The notes beneath the pieces are model-generated. The model ran no database searches, had not been told where the DNA came from, and saw nothing but the letters and a program-made list of their open reading frames with translations. This document shows positions 55,802 through 64,000 of a DNA stretch of 64,000 nucleotides, piece by piece; the first letter of the stretch is position 1, and each line of letters begins with the position of its first letter. The translations under genes and the position numbers were made by a program. Source of the DNA: Xenophilus sp. AP218F (GTDB lineage: Bacteria; Pseudomonadota; Gammaproteobacteria; Burkholderiales; Chromobacteriaceae); contig NJIE01000026.1 in NCBI GenBank assembly GCA_002213445.1, positions 62,001-126,000 of the forward strand, written 5' to 3'.

Positions 55802-58123
55802 TCAAGCCGCAGGCTCGCTGCGCCCGCGGCTGACTTGAATCTGCAAGGGCTGTTGCTGTCGCAAGTGCACATCGCGCTGCGGGAACGGCAACTCGATGCC
55901 GGCCCGCTCCAGCGCCGCCGCGATCATGTGGCGCAAATCGCTGGCCACCTGCCGGGAGTCGGCGCGATCCATGTCCAGCCAGTACTCCAGCTCGAATTCC
56001 AGCGCGTTGTCGCCGAACTGGCTGAACAGCACCCGCGGCGCCGGCTCCTGGAGCAACTGGCCGTGACGCCCCGCCTCCGCCAGCAAGATGTCGCTCACCT
56101 GCCGCGGCGGGCTGCCGTAGGCCACGCCGATGGCGATCTGCCGCCGGATGCGCGAACTGCTGTAATTCCAGTTGGTGACCGCGCTCTCCACGAAGGTGGC
56201 GTTGGGGATCAGCGTTTCCACGCCGTCCGCCGCGCGCACCACCGACGAGCGCAGCCCGATGCCGGCCACCGTGCCGCTGACGCCGCCCACCTGCACGAAG
56301 TCGCCCACCTTCAGCGGCCTCTCGATCAGCAGCATGATGCCGCTGATCAGGTTTTTCAGCAGGTTCTGGGTGCCGAAGCCGATGCCGATGGCCAGCGCGC
56401 CGCCCAAGAAGGCGAACACCGTCAGCGGAATCTTGACCAGATTCAGGGCGAAAATCACCAGCAGCGCGATCACGAACACATAGGCCCAGCGCCACCAGCT
56501 GTTGGCCGCCGCCTCCCGCACCCCCAGCTTGCGGATCGCCAGCCGCTTGAGCGCGCGCAAAACCGCGGTGCTCGCGCCGTAGCCGATCAGCAATACCAGA
56601 ATCGCTCCCAGGCTCTTGCCTATGGTCACGCTGCGGGTGGCCGCCACTTTCTGGCCGTTGATTTCCACACTGTCGTCGGCGCTGAACAGCTCGTAATTCC
56701 AGACCGCGCGCCAGGCGGACGACAGCCGCTCGCTCAACTGGCGGCGCGCTTCCTGCGGCTTGCCCTGATCCGGCGCGGCCACGTCGAACTCCTCCTGCAA
56801 CAGCAAGATGGCGGACAAGGCGGCCTGCACCTGCAACTGCGCCGAAGCCAGGATATCCAGCCGCTGCCGATAAAGCTGCATCATCGCCGAAGCGTTGCCT
56901 CCCGCGCCGTGGCGCAAGTCGGCGATTCTGGACATCACCAGCGCCGACTCCTTCTGCAGGTAATCGCGGATGGCGTCCAGCTCCTTTATCGCCTGGCCGC
57001 TGGCCGCCGCCACCTCGTCCACATTGCCGGCCTTGCCGGCGTACAGCTGATAGCGATAACGCCAGATGCCGCTCTCTTGCGAGTTGGTTTCCAGCTGGGT
57101 GCGCAGCAGCTGCACGGCGAGGTCGCTATTGTCCAGAGCTTGCCTTTTCTCTGTTGTGCGCTGCGTCAAATCTTGCGACCGCGCCTGATCGGCCGCGTTT
57201 CGGCTGGACGACAGCGTCGCCGCCTCCGCCTCCAGCGCCGCCAGATCGGCCTGCTGCCGGCGTCGATCGCCCTCCGCCGCCGCCATTTTGCGCTCCAGCG
57301 CCTGCCGCTCGCGCGCCAGACGCGCCTGCACCGCCTGCAAGTCGGCGGGCTGGAAGCTTACCTGGCGGTCGATGCGCGCCAGCTGCTTCTGCCACAAGCT
57401 CATCTGCGCCTGCAACGCGCCCAGCTTGACTTGCAGCATCTGGCCCAGCCGATCGAACAGCAACAGCTCGCAGGCGCTGATGTCGCGCCGCCAGCGCGCG
57501 CCGTCCAGCCGCCACTGGCGCGACAAGGGCGACGCGGCGTCGCCCTCTTGCCGCTCGCGCTCCTGGCGCAACGCCACCTCGGCGGCTTTCAGCGCTTGCC
57601 TGGCGGCGTCCTGCATCTGGCCCAGCATCGCCTGCTGCGCCTGATTGGACTCCATCTGCCAGCGACCGGTCTGCGCCCGGCTGCGCAGGCTCTCTACCAA
57701 CGCCACCGGATAGGGCGCGGGCTGGTCGAAACCGCTCCAGCCGGCCGCCTCGGCTTCGGCGTCCCGCCGCAGCTTCCGGCTTTGGGCGTATTCCTGATCC
57801 AGGTCCTGCAGGCGCAGGTAGGACGAGACCAGCCGCTCCAGCAGGGCGCGCCGGAACAGAACGTCGCTGGGAGAAATGCCGTCCGGTAAAACCCCGGACT
57901 CCAGGCCATCCAGCTGCGCCAGCGCCTGCCGCGCCGCCGCCAGCTTGTCGGCGGCGCTCTGCGGGGCCTCGGCCGCCGCAGCGGAGGCCGTCGCGGCCGG
58001 CTTCGCCAGCAAGGCCGCTCCCTGGGGAAACGCGGCTTGCGCGCCCGCCAGCGGCAGGCAGGCTAGCGCCAAGGCGCATGCCCGGCTCCGCCAGCCGCCG
58101 CGTTTCGTCTGCTTGCTATGCAT
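55802..58123 (-). CDS. Large mechanosensitive ion channel (MscS/MscK type)
   Basis: A 773-residue protein with a signal peptide (ALALACLPLAGAQA). A long periplasmic coiled-coil region (about 50-430) is followed by membrane segments (SLGAILVLLIGYGAST, WWRWAYVFVIALLVIFALNL) and the MscS pore and beta domain (AFLGGALAIGIGFGTQNLLKN, LIERPLKVGDFVQVGGVSGT). It opens under membrane tension to release solutes. Compared with MscK (about 1100) it has fewer membrane segments. The ATG at 58123 is chosen. Confidence 0.88.
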   Translation of the reverse strand: MHSKQTKRGGWRSRACALALACLPLAGAQAAFPQGAALLAKPAATASAAAAEAPQSAADKLAAARQALAQLDGLESGVLPDGISPSDVLFRRALLERLVSSYLRLQDLDQEYAQSRKLRRDAEAEAAGWSGFDQPAPYPVALVESLRSRAQTGRWQMESNQAQQAMLGQMQDAARQALKAAEVALRQERERQEGDAASPLSRQWRLDGARWRRDISACELLLFDRLGQMLQVKLGALQAQMSLWQKQLARIDRQVSFQPADLQAVQARLARERQALERKMAAAEGDRRRQQADLAALEAEAATLSSSRNAADQARSQDLTQRTTEKRQALDNSDLAVQLLRTQLETNSQESGIWRYRYQLYAGKAGNVDEVAAASGQAIKELDAIRDYLQKESALVMSRIADLRHGAGGNASAMMQLYRQRLDILASAQLQVQAALSAILLLQEEFDVAAPDQGKPQEARRQLSERLSSAWRAVWNYELFSADDSVEINGQKVAATRSVTIGKSLGAILVLLIGYGASTAVLRALKRLAIRKLGVREAAANSWWRWAYVFVIALLVIFALNLVKIPLTVFAFLGGALAIGIGFGTQNLLKNLISGIMLLIERPLKVGDFVQVGGVSGTVAGIGLRSSVVRAADGVETLIPNATFVESAVTNWNYSSSRIRRQIAIGVAYGSPPRQVSDILLAEAGRHGQLLQEPAPRVLFSQFGDNALEFELEYWLDMDRADSRQVASDLRHMIAAALERAGIELPFPQRDVHLRQQQPLQIQVSRGRSEPAA

Positions 58124-58197
58124 ATCCGCGCCGCCGCTCCCGCCACTCATAGATGCGGCATTTTCGCACGAATCGGCGGCGGCCTTGCAAGCCGGCC

Positions 58198-59388
58198 CTA
58201 AACCACCCCGGCCGCGCGCAAGGCGGCCACCTGTTCCGGCGCATAGCCCAGCGCCCGCAGCACCTCGTCGCTATGCTGGCCCAGGTCCGGCGGCGGCGTC
58301 CGGTAGGCCGGCGGCGTGGCCGACAGCTTGATCGGGCAGGCCACCAGCGGCACCGCCTGCCCGCGGGCGTTGCGCAACTCCAGCTGCATGCCGCGGTGGC
58401 GGGCCTGGGGATCGGCGAAGGCCTCGTCCACGGTATTGATCGGCCCGCAAGGCACGCCGGCCCGATCCAGCCGCGCCAGCCAGTCGTCGCGGCCACGCGC
58501 GGAAAACGCCTCAGCCAGGAGGGGAATCAAGGCCTCGCGCGCCGCCACCCGCGCCGGGTTGGTGGCGAAACGCGGGTCCTCGGCCAGCTGCGGCTGATCG
58601 ATCAGCTCGCACACCGCGCGGAACTGCCTGTCGTTGCCGCAGGCCAGGATGAAGTGGCCGTCGGCGCAGGCGAACACCTGATAAGGCACGATGTTGGCGT
58701 GGGCGTTGCCCAGCCGCGGCGGCGTCCGCCCCCCCACCAGCCAGTTGGAAGCGACGTTGGCCAGCATCGCCAGCGAGCAGTCGAACAAGGCCATGTCCAC
58801 GTGCTGGCCCTCGCCGCTTCGGCCGCGCGCGATCAGCGCCGCCATCACCGCGCTGGCGGCGTAGAGGCCGGTGAACAGGTCGGTCACCGCCACGCCCACC
58901 TTGTGCGGCTCGCCGTCGGCCGGGCCGGTGACGCTCATCAGCCCGGACATGCCCTGCACGATGTAGTCGTAGCCGGCCATCTCGGCGTAGGGGCCGCTCT
59001 GGCCAAAGCCGGTGATCGAGCAATACACCAGCCGCGGGTTCGCCTCGCGCAGGCTGGCGTAATCCAGCCCGTACTTGGCGAGGCCGCCCACCTTGTAGTT
59101 TTCCAGCAGCACGTCGGCGTCGGCGACCAGCCGGCGCACGATCTCCTGCCCTTCCGGGCGGGTGATGTCCACGGTCAGCGAGCGCTTGCCGCGGTTGGCG
59201 CACAAGAAGTACGCCGCCGTGCCGTCTTCCAGGCTGGGCGGCGCCCACTGCCGGGTATCGTCGCCGCTGCCGGGCCTTTCCACCTTGACGACATCGGCCC
59301 CCAGGTCGGCCAGCAGCTGGCCGGTCCACGGCCCGGCCAGCACCCGGCTCAGATCCACCACCTTGATACCCGCCAACGCTCCGGACAT
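58198..59388 (-). CDS. Class III CoA-transferase (CaiB/BaiF), probable glutarate-CoA transferase
   Basis: A 396-residue enzyme: [51 protein letters not shown] and [20 protein letters not shown] (with the catalytic Asp region downstream) are family III hallmarks. It moves CoA between carboxylic acids. As it sits directly downstream of glutaryl-CoA dehydrogenase with a hairpin between, transfer of CoA to glutarate is the likely role, as in the human SUGCT/C7orf10 pathway; substrate is inference. Confidence 0.88.
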   Translation of the reverse strand: MSGALAGIKVVDLSRVLAGPWTGQLLADLGADVVKVERPGSGDDTRQWAPPSLEDGTAAYFLCANRGKRSLTVDITRPEGQEIVRRLVADADVLLENYKVGGLAKYGLDYASLREANPRLVYCSITGFGQSGPYAEMAGYDYIVQGMSGLMSVTGPADGEPHKVGVAVTDLFTGLYAASAVMAALIARGRSGEGQHVDMALFDCSLAMLANVASNWLVGGRTPPRLGNAHANIVPYQVFACADGHFILACGNDRQFRAVCELIDQPQLAEDPRFATNPARVAAREALIPLLAEAFSARGRDDWLARLDRAGVPCGPINTVDEAFADPQARHRGMQLELRNARGQAVPLVACPIKLSATPPAYRTPPPDLGQHSDEVLRALGYAPEQVAALRAAGVV

Positions 59389-59408
59389 GACGCACCTCGC
59401 AAGCTGAT

Positions 59409-59435
59409 AAAAAAAGCGGCCCGGCAAGCCGGGCC
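59409..59435 (-). terminator. Hairpin terminator between gcdH and the CoA-transferase gene
   Basis: Eight-base arms GGCCCGGC / GCCGGGCC around AA, followed on the minus strand by a run of seven T. It lies after gcdH and before the CoA-transferase start, so it could lower expression of the second gene or end the gcdH transcript. Confidence 0.75.
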
Positions 59436-59488
59436 AGCAAGGACAGACAGGAAACGGCGCAGCCGGCCATCCGGCCGCGCCGGCTGAA

Positions 59489-60676
59489 TCAGGCAAATGC
59501 CTGAATACCGGTCTGGGCTCGGCCCAGAATCAGGGCGTGCACGTCGTGCGTGCCCTCGTAGGTGTTGACCGCCTCCAGGTTCATCACGTGGCGGATCACA
59601 TGGAATTCGTCGCTGATGCCGTTGCCGCCGTGCATGTCGCGCGCCAGGCGGGCGATGTCCAGCGCCTTGCCGCAGTTGTTGCGCTTGATCAGCGAGATCA
59701 TCTCCGGCGCGGCCTGGCCCCGATCCAGCAGCCGGCCCACCTGCAAGGCGGCCGCGAGGCCCAGCGCGATTTCGGTCTGCATATTGGCCAGCTTCAGCTG
59801 GATCAGCTGATTGGCGGCCAGCGGCCGGCCGAACTGGCGGCGGTCCAGCGTGTACTGGCGCGCGGCGTGCCAGCAGAATTCGGCCGCCCCCATCGCCCCC
59901 CAGGCGATGCCGTAGCGGGCCTTATTCAAGCAGCCGAAGGGGCCTTTCAGGCCGCGGATGTCGGGGAAGGCGTTTTCTTCCGGCACAAATACCTCGTCCA
60001 TGACGATTTCGCCGGTAATCGAAGCGCGCAGCGAGAACTTGCCGTGGATCTTGGGCGCGGACAGGCCCGGCATGCCCTTGTCCAGAATGAAGCCGCGGAT
60101 TTCGCCTTCATCGTCCTTGGCCCAGACCACGAACACGTCGGCGGCCGGGCTGTTGGTGATCCACATCTTGCTGCCGGACAGCAAATAGCCGCCGTCCACC
60201 TTGCGGGCGCGGGTCTTCATGCTGGCCGGGTCGGAGCCGGAATCGGGCTCGGTCAGGCCGAAGCAGCCCAGCCACTCGCCGCGCGCCAGCTTGGGCAGGT
60301 ATTTGTCCTTTTGCGCGTCAGAGCCGTACGCCCAGATCGGGTGCATCACCAGGCTGGACTGCACGCTCATCGCCGAGCGATAGCCGGAGTCCACCCGCTC
60401 CACCTCGCGCGCCACCAGGCCGTAAGCGACGTGCGACAGCCCGGCGCAGCCGTAGCCGTCTATCGTGCAGCCGAGCAAGCCCAGCTCGCCCATTTCGTTG
60501 ATGATCTCGCGATCGAAGCGCTCCTCGCGATTGGCGCTCAGCACGCGCGGCATCAGCTTTTGCTGACAGTAATCGCGGGCGGTTTCCTCGACCATGCGCT
60601 CTTCGTCGGTCAGCGACGAAGCAAGCAACAGCGGATCTTCCCATTGAAACGAAACGCGTTGTCCGGACTGGGCCAT
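59489..60676 (-). CDS. gcdH: Glutaryl-CoA dehydrogenase
   Basis: A 395-residue acyl-CoA dehydrogenase that oxidises and decarboxylates glutaryl-CoA to crotonyl-CoA in lysine and tryptophan breakdown. [21 protein letters not shown] and [19 protein letters not shown] are FAD- and substrate-binding motifs. The C-terminal [20 protein letters not shown] has the catalytic Glu in the YEGTHD form typical of GCDH. The ATG at 60676 has GGAGG upstream and gives the normal family length. Electrons go to ETF and then ETF-QO. Confidence 0.95.
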   Translation of the reverse strand: MAQSGQRVSFQWEDPLLLASSLTDEERMVEETARDYCQQKLMPRVLSANREERFDREIINEMGELGLLGCTIDGYGCAGLSHVAYGLVAREVERVDSGYRSAMSVQSSLVMHPIWAYGSDAQKDKYLPKLARGEWLGCFGLTEPDSGSDPASMKTRARKVDGGYLLSGSKMWITNSPAADVFVVWAKDDEGEIRGFILDKGMPGLSAPKIHGKFSLRASITGEIVMDEVFVPEENAFPDIRGLKGPFGCLNKARYGIAWGAMGAAEFCWHAARQYTLDRRQFGRPLAANQLIQLKLANMQTEIALGLAAALQVGRLLDRGQAAPEMISLIKRNNCGKALDIARLARDMHGGNGISDEFHVIRHVMNLEAVNTYEGTHDVHALILGRAQTGIQAFA

Positions 60677-60687
60677 CACATCCTCCA

Positions 60688-60704
60688 ATTCCGCATTGCG
60701 GAAT
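60688..60704. promoter_or_regulatory. Palindromic candidate operator between gcdH and the IclR gene
   Basis: ATTCCGCATTGCGGAAT is a perfect inverted repeat with 7-base arms around ATT. It lies 12 bases before the gcdH start and 62 before the divergent IclR-type gene. Size and symmetry suit an IclR-type dimer; binding here would block gcdH translation start or transcription. Confidence 0.6.
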
Positions 60705-60765
60705 AAAGTTTCATCTTGCAAAATAGACTAATCGCTCCACCCCGCGCTGTAAAGCGGTTTATCGC

Positions 60766-61548
60766 ATGGACATAAAAGAGATGCATGAAGACGACAAGGA
60801 TCGGCTGTTCGTCACCGCGCTGGCCCGCGGCCTGGAGGTGCTGGCCGCCTTCCGCCCCGGCGAGGGCGCGCTTGGCAACCAGGAGCTGGCGCTGCGCACC
60901 GGCCTGCCCAAGTCCACGGTGTCGCGCCTGAGCTACACCTTGACCCGGCTGGGTTATCTGCAAGCCAGCGACAACGGCGGCTACCGGCTGGGCAACGCCC
61001 TGCTCAGCCTGGGCGCAGCGGCGCTGGCCAGCTACGACGCGCGCGCCGTGGCCGCTCCGCTAATGCGCGAGTTCGCCGAGGCCAACAACGTCTCGGTCAG
61101 CCTGGCGCTGCGCGACGGCAGCGACATGGTGTATCTGGAAACCTGCCGCAGCCAGGCGCGCGTCTCGGTGCAGCTGACGGCTGGCTCGCGGGTGCCGCTG
61201 GCCACCACCGCCATCGGCCGCGCCTACTTCGCCGGCCTGCCGGCCGGCGAGCGCGAACGGCTGCTGCCGCTATTGGCGGCTCGCTACGGCGAGGACTGGC
61301 CGGCGCTGCGGCAACGGCTGGACGCCGCCTGCGCCGATTACCAGCGCCTCGGCTACAGCGCTTCGTTCGGCGAGTACGAGCCGGACGTGATGGCGGTGGG
61401 CGCGCATCTGCCGTCGCTCGCCCCCGGCCAGCCGCCTATGGCGCTGAACGCCAGCGGCCCGGCCTTCGCCTTCAGCCCCGAGGCGATGCGCGAACGCGTC
61501 GCCCCCGCCTTGCTGGCCTTGCGCCAGCGTATCGCGCCCGTCTTCTGA
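60766..61548 (+). CDS. IclR-family transcriptional regulator
   Basis: A 260-residue regulator. The N-terminal winged helix (about 12-75: LARGLEVLAAFRPGEGALGN, GLPKSTVSRLSYTLTRLGYL) is followed by the IclR effector domain (about 90-255: AAPLMREFAEANNVSVSLAL, YLETCRSQARVSVQL, VPLATTAIGRAYFAGL). It is divergent from gcdH and probably controls it and itself through the palindrome at 60688-60704, likely in response to a glutarate-pathway intermediate. In pseudomonads the gcdH regulator is of the LysR type, so an IclR member here is different. Confidence 0.92.
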   Translation: MDIKEMHEDDKDRLFVTALARGLEVLAAFRPGEGALGNQELALRTGLPKSTVSRLSYTLTRLGYLQASDNGGYRLGNALLSLGAAALASYDARAVAAPLMREFAEANNVSVSLALRDGSDMVYLETCRSQARVSVQLTAGSRVPLATTAIGRAYFAGLPAGERERLLPLLAARYGEDWPALRQRLDAACADYQRLGYSASFGEYEPDVMAVGAHLPSLAPGQPPMALNASGPAFAFSPEAMRERVAPALLALRQRIAPVF

Positions 61549-61554
61549 AACGGA

Positions 61555-61580
61555 AAAAGCACAGCCTGGGCTGTGCTTTT
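61555..61580. terminator. Bidirectional terminator after the IclR gene
   Basis: Twelve-base perfect arms AAAAGCACAGCC / GGCTGTGCTTTT around TG. T-runs are present on both strands; it serves the IclR gene and the convergent CBS-domain gene. Confidence 0.88.
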
Positions 61581-61602
61581 CGCTTGGCCTGCGCCGGCAA
61601 GC

Positions 61603-62037
61603 TCAGGCCGACTGAATGTAGTGCACCAGATGATCTATCGTCTGCTTCTGCTCTTCGATGGTGGCGCGCACCAGATCGCCGATGGACAGCAGGCCGGCGA
61701 CGACATCGCCATCCAGCACCGGCAGGTGGCGGATGCGCTTTTCCGTCATCAACGCCATGCAGTCCTCCAGCGTCTGCGTCGGCGTCACGTAGACGACGCG
61801 GCTGGTCATGATGTCGCGCACCTTGGTGCCGGCCGAGGTGCGGCCCTGCAGCACGATGCGGCGGGCGTAATCGCGCTCCGAGAAGATGCCGACGATGTCG
61901 CCGGACTCCATCACCAGCACCGCGCCGACGTCGTTTTCGGCCATGATCTGCAGCGCCTGAAACACGGTGCTGTCCGGCGTGGCGTACACCAGCGCCCGGC
62001 TGGGCTTGCCATCCAGCAATTGCCTCACTGTTTGCAT
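61603..62037 (-). CDS. CBS-domain protein
   Basis: A 144-residue protein made of two CBS domains: residues about 12-65 (ATPDSTVFQALQIMAENDVG, AVLVMESGDIVGIFSERDYA) and about 75-135 (VRDIMTSRVVYVTPTQTLED, IRHLPVLDGDVVAGLLSIGD). Such stand-alone pairs sense adenine nucleotides such as AMP, ATP or NADH. AAGGGG precedes the ATG at 62037. Partner unknown. Confidence 0.9.
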   Translation of the reverse strand: MQTVRQLLDGKPSRALVYATPDSTVFQALQIMAENDVGAVLVMESGDIVGIFSERDYARRIVLQGRTSAGTKVRDIMTSRVVYVTPTQTLEDCMALMTEKRIRHLPVLDGDVVAGLLSIGDLVRATIEEQKQTIDHLVHYIQSA

Positions 62038-62122
62038 TGCGTTTCCCCTTGCGTGGCCGCGCCGCGCCTTGCGCGCGCCGCATGCCACCACTATAGATCA
62101 AGCCGGGGCGGGACCGGGAAAC

Positions 62123-63154
<1,032 letters not shown>

Positions 63155-63173
63155 CATCATTCAGGAATACGAT

Positions 63174-63839
63174 ATGGTCGATCCGCACACCGGCCGCTGG
63201 CAGCGCAAGAAGGACGCCCGTCCCAACGAAATCCTGGACGCCGCGCTGACGCTGTTCGTGGAGAAGGGCTACAACGCCACCAAGATGGAGGACATCGCCC
63301 GCGCCGCCGGCGTGACCAAGGGCACGCCGTATCTGTACTTCGAGAACAAGGCCGACATCTTCAAGGAGGTGGTGCGCGAAACCATCGTCGCCCGCTTCAA
63401 CGAAATGCAGCTGCTGCTGGCCGGTTTCGAAGGCTGCTCGGCCGAGCTGCTGGGGCTGGCGCTGGACCGCTGGTGGCAGGACATCGGCTCCACCCGCTCG
63501 GCAGGCCTGTGCAAGCTGATGATGGCCGAGGCCACCAACTTCCCGGAGCTGACCCAGTTCTATTATGACGAGGTGATCCGCCCGGCGCGCCAGCTGATCG
63601 GCGACATCGTCAGGCGCGGCATCGCGCGCGGCGAATTCCGCGACGGCAACGTCGAGTACGCGGTCGACACGCTGACCGCGCCGATGCTGATGATCATGAT
63701 CCTCGACCACTCCTTCGCTCTGGTGCCCGGCTGCTGCGAAACCATCAGCCGGGACCCGCACGCCTTCCTCAAAACCGCCCTGGACTTGATGCTGGGCGGC
63801 CTGCAGCAACCCGTTTCCGTGAAAGCACCCCATGACTAA
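63174..63839 (+). CDS. TetR-family repressor of an RND efflux operon (CdeR-like)
   Basis: A 221-residue regulator. The helix-turn-helix is at about 18-65 (ILDAALTLFVEKGYNATKME, IARAAGVTKGTPYLYFENKA) and an effector-binding helical domain with two Cys in GCCET follows. It overlaps the next gene, an RND adaptor, by 8 bases, so repressor and pump lie in one operon. In C. violaceum CdeR controls the CdeAB-OprM multidrug pump in this type of arrangement; identity with CdeR is likely but not proven here. AGGAA precedes the ATG. Confidence 0.9.
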   Translation: MVDPHTGRWQRKKDARPNEILDAALTLFVEKGYNATKMEDIARAAGVTKGTPYLYFENKADIFKEVVRETIVARFNEMQLLLAGFEGCSAELLGLALDRWWQDIGSTRSAGLCKLMMAEATNFPELTQFYYDEVIRPARQLIGDIVRRGIARGEFRDGNVEYAVDTLTAPMLMIMILDHSFALVPGCCETISRDPHAFLKTALDLMLGGLQQPVSVKAPHD

Positions 63840-64000
63840 GCCACTCTTCCGCCTGGGCGGCCTGCTGCTGGGCGTCGCCCTGCTCAGCGCCTGCCAGGAC
63901 AAACCCGCGGCGCCGGCCGATATCCGCCCGGTGCGCTACACGGTGGCCGGCAGCGGTGCCAGCCAGGAAGGCGACAGCTACGCCGGCGAGATTCGCGCCC
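63832..64000 (+). CDS. RND efflux periplasmic adaptor lipoprotein, N-terminal part
   Basis: The first 56 residues of an adaptor (membrane fusion) protein, cut by the window edge. MTKPLFRLGGLLLGVALLSA is a lipoprotein signal with lipobox LLSAC (Cys at 21). The mature part DIRPVRYTVAGSGASQEGDS is the usual start of AcrA/MexA-like adaptors. It overlaps the TetR gene by 8 bases. The pump and outer-membrane channel genes should follow outside the window. Confidence 0.82.
   Translation, partial: MTKPLFRLGGLLLGVALLSACQDKPAAPADIRPVRYTVAGSGASQEGDSYAGEIRA

Overview
The window looks like a chromosomal segment of a GC-rich, motile betaproteobacterium of the order Neisseriales, most likely Chromobacterium or a close relative. 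This is inferred from gene content and order, not from a database search. Pointers are a hemP-like gene followed by a heme receptor and uptake genes in the order described as chuPRSTUV in C. violaceum, an smc/zipA/ligA neighbourhood, glutaryl-CoA degradation genes, and a TetR regulator overlapping an RND efflux adaptor as in CdeR/CdeAB.

Bases 1-20699 lie entirely on the minus strand and form a flagellin and flagellin-glycosylation region. Two flagellin genes (the first cut by the window edge) each carry a sigma-28-type promoter. Between them lie a decayed kexin-like subtilase gene and an intact small secreted protein that may have been its chaperone. Upstream of the second flagellin is a long run of sugar genes: a very large multi-domain glycosyltransferase, a glycosyltransferase-like/methyltransferase fusion, two further methyltransferases, a PIG-L deacetylase, a WbqC-family protein, a left-handed beta-helix acyltransferase, two NeuB-family synthases, and PseG, PseF, PseC and PseB homologues. 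Together these should make, modify and attach a pseudaminic-acid-like nonulosonic acid. No GNAT-type PseH is present. A methylthioadenosine/methylthioinosine phosphorylase gene heads the run.

Bases 20700-31589 concern iron. A DUF2218 protein and a FecB/FecC/FecE-type siderophore ABC transporter are followed by a membrane protein and a convergent phosphopantetheinyl transferase. A strong Fur palindrome then precedes a heme-uptake operon: HemP-like ChuP, receptor ChuR, heme-handling ChuS, and ABC transporter ChuT, ChuU and ChuV.

Bases 31590-43532 hold a hybrid histidine kinase with four PAS segments, receiver and HPt, its neighbouring response regulator, then hpt, galU, a TPR-glycosyltransferase resembling FlmG in layout, ligA and zipA. 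Bases 43533-52563 hold a MarR regulator, tonB overlapping a NarK-type nitrate/nitrite transporter gene with an FNR-like site, then smc, yqgE, ruvX, a DUF3592 protein, a YlqF/RbgA GTPase and a DUF3820 protein.

Bases 52564-64000 hold two small uncharacterised proteins, ETF-ubiquinone oxidoreductase, an MscS/MscK-type channel, a class III CoA-transferase with glutaryl-CoA dehydrogenase (electrons from the latter would pass through ETF to ETF-QO), a divergent IclR regulator with a palindromic candidate operator, a CBS-domain protein, argB, and a TetR regulator overlapping the start of an RND efflux adaptor that runs off the window. I saw no tRNA, rRNA, CRISPR array or complete insertion sequence.
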